The position numbers and the translations under genes were made by a program. From Hsuehochloa calcarea (lineage: Eukaryota; Streptophyta; Magnoliopsida; Poales; Poaceae), in contig CM070596.1 of assembly GCA_036346395.1 (NCBI GenBank), positions 7,239,843 through 7,303,842 of the forward strand: 64,000 bases of DNA, read 5' to 3'. Position 1 is the stretch's first letter; the number at the start of each line of letters is the position of its first letter. Positions 59,597-64,000 of the stretch are shown here, piece by piece. The notes beneath the pieces are model-generated. The model had not been told where the DNA came from. It saw only the letters and a program-made list of their open reading frames with translations, and ran no database searches.

Positions 59597-60489
59597 TGTA
59601 AGCGAGAAAAGTGTTGCCATCGTTAATTATTGAAATCATAGAACATGAGTTACATATATATAGATTACAGTTATCATGTGAACGCGTGATCCCTCGAAAG
59701 AGGAGGCGTCATGCATGTTGGAAGCCGAGGCACCATCATGTCTAATACGCCCCCGCAGTCGGAATATCACCAAGGCGGGCATTCAAATTGAACATAAATT
59801 CGGTGAAGACGGAAGTCTCGCGGACGACGGTCCGGCGATGATGATCCAGCGTGATGACGACGGTAGACGGGGCGCTTGGAAGGCCGTGGAGGGAGGGCCG
59901 TGTCGACGAGCGCGCCGTGTCACACCACGACGTCATCGGAAGAGAGGAGACGCTGGAGAGGTCGAAGCCGAGGCGGTGAAGTCCGGAGCCGAGGAACGTC
60001 GACAGGTCAGCAGGGCGACGCAAACCGATTTATGATCGAAAAAAATAGAGAAAATCCGATTTGAAGATGACCGAGGAAAACTCTAATTGGTAGTCGACCG
60101 GATGATCGGTGACACGACTTAAACTATGGATTGCACGGCCCCCGGGAGAGATCATGGAAATGAGATCATCTCCCAGGGGCGGGGCGGCGGAAGCTGTGGA
60201 GGCAGCGGCACCGCTCTGATACCATGTAAGCGAGGAAAGTGACGCTATTGTTGATTGTTGAAATCAGAGTATGAGCCTGTTTGTTTAGGCTTTTTGCCTG
60301 GCTTATAAGCAAAAAAGCCTAAGCCTAAACAAAGGGGTGGCTTTTTTATCTGGCTTATAAAAAGCTTAAGCCATTTAAGCCTAAAAGCCATAAGCCAAGG
60401 AAGAGGTGCTTTTGGCTTTTGTGGAATAGAATAGCGATTACCACTAAAGTTCGCTAAAATTACCCCCAAAATGCCATTCGGTATATAAA

Positions 60490-60950
60490 CATGAATCTCT
60501 CTTTTTTTCACCCTTTCCCAACCCCTCCCGTCGCTCCCGATCCTTTCCTCCCCTCCTCTCCCGTCGCTCCCACAGCCGCTTGCCCTCCCTCCTCCCCTCT
60601 CCTCGCCCCCACAGTAGGCGCCTCCGTCGCCTCCCCGACGTCCGCGCCTCCCCACCGACGCCGCCTCCCATCTTCTCCCTCACGCGCGCCTCCCTTCTCT
60701 CGCCCCACCACCGCTTGCCTCCCTCCCTCCCCATCTCTCCCGCTTCACAGTAGGCGCCTCCGTCGCCTCCCTCGACGTCGCCGCCTCCCATCTTATCCCC
60801 ACCGCGCCGCCTCCTCTCTCTCCCCACCGCCGCCTCCTCTCCTCCACCCGACGGAGCCGCCGCATCTCCTCCCCACCGAGGCCGCCTCCCATCTCCTCCA
60901 CCCGCCACCACCGCCTCCCATCTCCTCCACTCCGCCACCACCGCCCCTAT
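60490..60950. repeat. pyrimidine-rich low-complexity block
   Basis: Runs of CCTCCC, CCGCCTCC and CCACCGCC. The long open stretches on both strands (Pro/Ser/Leu-rich or Gly/Arg-rich) follow from composition and have no domain. Possibly a captured 5' leader. Confidence 0.6.
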
Positions 60951-61990
60951 TTGGTACTTTCAAGACATGGCTAGCATCCAAAGGGCACCAAGTAAATGAA
61001 ACCTCACATGTTGAAGGAGACCAAAATACTCAAATTGTTCCATATGGTCAAGCTATGACTTTAATGAATCGATTTCCTTTGCAAACAGCAACCATCTGCT
61101 CAATTTGAGAGAGTTATATTGCGTAAAAGGCACGAGGAGGAGCGTATTCAAGATCTGGCGGTATCGACTTTCACTTGCAGTTCTTGATTGAATTTTCACT
61201 TTTACCTATTGATACTCTTGTCCCTTGTTTCGCATATTGCATCGACAAACCAAGTATATTGCATCAAATCTTGTTATTGTGCTTTGGTCTCTCAAGAGCA
61301 TTGTGATCTTTGTTTTGAGTGTCATTTATTGTTTTTATGTTCATCCATCTAAATGTTCAAGATCAGCTTGGTTGCATGAAATAGTCCTCTCTTGTAGGGA
61401 ACGCTGAATGCAAATGTTTGATGTTTGTTGAATCTATTCCAGCCCAAGTCGAAAGTTTTCATATTCCAACAAGAATCGTTGTTGCTCTTTGTAGGTCGCT
61501 AGCCATGCTTTGAAGAAGATAGCGAAACACAAGTTTTCCTGCTCTTCCTAAGGAGAGAAAACGAAGGAACTCGAACCCCAGCCTCCGGGTAGATGGAGAT
61601 GCTTTAATCGCCCCAAGAAAAAGAATAAGAAAAACGAGCCAAATCCAAAGAAGAGTTGATTTCCCCTCGAAGCCTACATGCCTATGGAGGAAGAGGAGAA
61701 ACCAGATTGTGAGAAGATCTAGGCCATGTATGTTGTGTCTGTGGTATGATTGTGAGAAGGGCTGACACAATAATTGATTATCAGTGGAAAAAGGTTCGTA
61801 ATTTGAAGATATATGATGCTTTCGTAACTCGTGTTCATTTAGCAACAAAATGTTCTCGTATATGCATATAGTTTTAATTCAAACAAAATTATTTAATAAT
61901 AGTCTTTTGTAGCAATGGTATGGCTTTATTGAGAAGCTGATACATCATACATGAGTTAAGTTGGGGCACACTGTGCAAGATATCGGTTTA

Positions 61991-62435
61991 GGCCCTGTTT
62001 GGTACGGCTCCAACTCCCAGCTTCTTAGTTGGAGTAGGTGGAGTTGTGCCAAACGGGCTAACTCCACAAAATTGTTGGAGTTGGAGTAACTGGTGGAGCG
62101 ACCCTCTAGTGCAATTTGTAGGAGCAGACAAAACCTCGCTTCAAGTGGGGAGTCGTGGACCAAAGATAACAAAACCTATAGAAGTTACAAATATTTACCC
62201 ACAAATTGCCACTCAACTACACCCATTCCGAAATCACAGCCCCCTCACCCCACCTCCTCAGAAAACAAGGGTAGTGCAGTCTTTTTACAACGATCCTTCT
62301 CATTTCTGGAGTTGGAGTCAATTTTCTAACCAAACACCTCCTCATACTACTCCAACTTCTCATAAGAGTGGATCCAAGAGTGAAGCTGGAGTTGGAACTG
62401 TAAAAACTTGGAGCAGAGCTATACCAAACAGGGCC
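61991..62435. mobile_element. Tourist-like (PIF/Harbinger) MITE
   Basis: Ends are perfect inverted GGCCCTGTTTGGTA / TACCAAACAGGGCC (right end ATACCAAACAGGGCC), flanked by TTA on both sides (61988-61990 and 62436-62438). Both features are typical of Tourist. The 445-base interior is rich in AACTCCA / TGGAGTTGGAG motifs near the ends. Confidence 0.85.
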
Positions 62436-63200
62436 TTAGTAACAGATATGGAACGCTTGCTTAAACTATTTTCAATGTTTCACATGGTAATCATGAAATT
62501 TAAATGTTAACATTTTCGTGGAAGAACAGGCAAATTTAAGTGACCTTAATGTTTACCTCATATCGGGCTTCAAGGACAAGATCAATTTACGTGAATCACG
62601 TTCGAGGGATGCCGATGAGATTGTTATTGGTGCTATTAGAGTCTCTGAAGATTTCATTGTTTGAGATATCACCATCCATCCAAGACATGCGAAGCAAATG
62701 AGGTTGCATCAATTGGAAGGATTTAACTTCACGTGGCGGGTGGAGGAGATGGGAGGTCGCATCAATTGCAATGTCCATAATTAATATATGCACGAACAAG
62801 CAAAACTTTTTTTTATATGTACACTTGCACGTATCGTCATAGTTACAAATTCCATAAAAAAAATAAGTTTAAATTCATCCTTAAAAACATCCTTCAAACC
62901 CCCAAGGGCAATTCAGACTTGTTATCCTTCACACATAACTCAATAAGCCAACATTCTATAAAAAGCCAGACTACCAAACACCAAAGCTTGGCTTAAAAGC
63001 TGGGGGGCTTATAAGCCAATTAAGCCAAAAAGCTGGCTTTAAGCTATAAGCCAAAAAGCCTAAGCCTAAACAAACAGGGCATATATATATATTACAGTTA
63101 TCATGTGAACGTGTATAACTGTTATGTGAACGCGTGATCCATCGGAAGAGAAGACTTCATGCTTGTCGGAAGCCGATGCACCATCCTGTTTAACAGGGAG

Positions 63201-63690
63201 GGTAGCGAGATTGGAGTTGTGCGAGACCCTGCCGTCGACGTCAGCCAGAAGGGGGAGAATGCCAGTGGTGACCCGGATTGGGAAGGGTTGGGAGCGTAGT
63301 GGACGAGAGAAGGGGTCCTGACCTGGCTCCTTGGCCGTGCAACGTAGAAGAGAGGGGAAGGTGCGAGACATGGGGGCGGAGATGGAAGATGTGGGAGTTG
63401 AGCGGCACCAGACGACAGAGTCTAGCGACGAAGGCCCATATGTCGGGGCGGACAAGAGAATGATAGGAGTGCGTGAGGATCGTCTCGCGCAGCATAAACT
63501 TACCCTTTTAGTAGTTAATAAACAAGATGAAACGACCCGGAAAGTTGAAAGAAAAAAACTGCTTCCGTTCTCTCATAAGTGATGCTACTTATATACGCAG
63601 ATGCGGTGATAAGCACCACTCGTAGTAGTCCTAACTCTCTATGAAGGGAGTGAGTAGTCGTATTATTATGCTCTGATCACCATTTTAGTC
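63201..63690. other. non-coding or unrecognised region
   Basis: GC-rich then mixed sequence with short unconserved open stretches on both strands. No family recognised. Confidence 0.4.
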
Positions 63691-63699
63691 GTCCAAACC

Positions 63700-64000
63700 T
63701 CGGTCTAACCCGTGTCCCGTTATCACCATCAAACGATAATCGCGTCTTGCCGCCACTCTCGTGCGCGGGCCCCACCGTTCACGTGGCCAGGAATCGACAC
63801 GTGGGCCCCGCACCACCTCCCAAATCCACGAGATCAACATTTCCTCTATATTCGCTTGGCTCGGAGCCCTCCACGTGTCCCCCATCCCGCCACGTCACCG
63901 TCGCCGGCTCGCCGCCCCGCCCTGTCCCACCTTCCAATACCATCCCCACCTCCTTTCCAAACAAATCATAAATAAACCAAACCAACCAATGCTCGCTTCC
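63700..64000 (+). promoter_or_regulatory. promoter-like region with G-box/ABRE cluster
   Basis: CACGTG occurs at 63780-63785, 63798-63803 and 63872-63877, and CACGTC at 63891-63896, several as ACGTGGC or ACGTGTC, the ABRE form bound by bZIP factors. A TATA-like CATAAATAAA lies near 63966. C-rich flanks and CCAC motifs fit a grass promoter. The gene it would serve probably starts beyond the window on the plus strand, but the direction is inferred. Confidence 0.5.

Larger units (their letters stand above)
60275..63080. mobile_element. 2.8-kb non-autonomous DNA transposon in the TRIM-2 LTR
   Basis: Inverted ends: left GCCTGTTTGTTTAGGCTTTTTG, right (reverse complement) GCCCTGTTTGTTTAGGCTTA. Subterminal zones at 60300-60420 and 62960-63065 repeat AAGCC and CTTATAAGC motifs in both directions, as in hAT-like elements. 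No transposase was found. The interior has a CT-rich block (60490-60950) and unrecognised AT-rich sequence. The flanking duplication is not clear; superfamily uncertain. Confidence 0.65.
59597..63195 (-). mobile_element. TRIM-2: miniature LTR element split by a DNA transposon
   Basis: Minus-strand element. The 3' LTR is 59597-59747 (ends TTACA on the element strand). The interior is 59748-60224, with a purine-rich PPT (59748-59756) and a PBS at 60213-60224 (TGGTATCAGAGC, minus). The 5' LTR begins at 60225, breaks at about 60275, and resumes at 63081-63195. Both LTR halves align with the intact LTR (TTACAGTTATCATGTGAACG, GAAGCCGA-GCACCATC). Without the insert it is about 0.8 kb and codes for no retroviral protein, which fits TRIM. 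The GGGAG duplications are perfect. Confidence 0.8.

Noticed and set aside
60444..61108. Long Pro-rich (plus) and Gly/Arg-rich (minus) open stretches
   Set aside because: Explained by the pyrimidine-rich block; mirror-image frames on both strands are a composition effect.
1..64000. CRISPR arrays, tRNA/rRNA genes, bacterial operons or phage modules
   Set aside because: None seen; all gene-like content is plant nuclear or transposon type.

Overview
This window is plant nuclear DNA, most likely from a grass close to rice. The evidence is intron-rich genes with GT/GC-AG splice sites, a GC-rich first coding exon in each gene, abundant Ty1-copia retrotransposons primed by initiator tRNA-Met, TRIM-type mini-elements, and Stowaway-, Tourist- and CACTA-type DNA transposons. 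The species call is an inference; no tRNA, rRNA, CRISPR or prokaryotic features were seen. Two host genes are recognisable. One is a CBP60-type calmodulin-binding protein gene (minus strand, coding exons 24257-30601). The other is an FGGY-family carbohydrate kinase gene (plus strand, coding exons 37179-42092). They are divergent, separated by about 6.6 kb of transposon debris. Each carries a one-base frame break in an otherwise intact exon set.

Layout. 1-8957: 3' part of a decayed plus-strand copia element (copia-1) with its 3' LTR. 8958-22770: a LINE with its 3' half on the minus strand (8958-~9955) and its 5' half on the plus strand (~9960-12937 and 20880-22770), the pattern expected from twin priming. 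Inside it, exactly at the ORF1/ORF2 junction, sits a complete minus-strand gag-only copia element (copia-2, 12938-20879, TSD ATGAT). 22771-24256: non-coding. 24257-30758: CBP60 gene, with a TRIM-like element in one intron and a Stowaway-like MITE in another. 30934-37178: intergenic, with a tandem duplication, MITEs, a cupin gene fragment and a 1.1-kb CACTA element. 37179-42092: FGGY kinase gene with a long foldback repeat in intron 11.

42369-42380 is a copia primer-binding site whose own internal region resumes at 53224. It is split by the 10.8-kb minus-strand copia-3 (42386-53223, TSD ATATG), which still has gag, protease, integrase, reverse transcriptase and RNase H blocks. 53229-~57200: outer copia-4, lacking RT and RNase H, with a long LTR. 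57721-59181: a small LTR element. 59597-63195: a TRIM element (TSD GGGAG) whose 5' LTR is split by a 2.8-kb DNA transposon that itself holds a Tourist MITE. 63700-64000: a GC-rich, G-box-rich promoter-like end, probably belonging to a gene beyond the window.

Copia-1, -2 and -3 share a large gag with coiled coil and CxxC motifs, a long non-coding stretch between RNase H and the 3' LTR with several polypurine tracts, and LTRs full of CGGTC-N-GACCG palindromes. This fits the Sirevirus (SIRE/Maximus) lineage. No previously undescribed multi-gene system was found. The most interesting points are the twin-primed LINE with its nested insertions, the CxxC-punctuated gag, the gag-only deletion derivative, three GC-AG introns in one gene, and matching one-base losses in both host genes.
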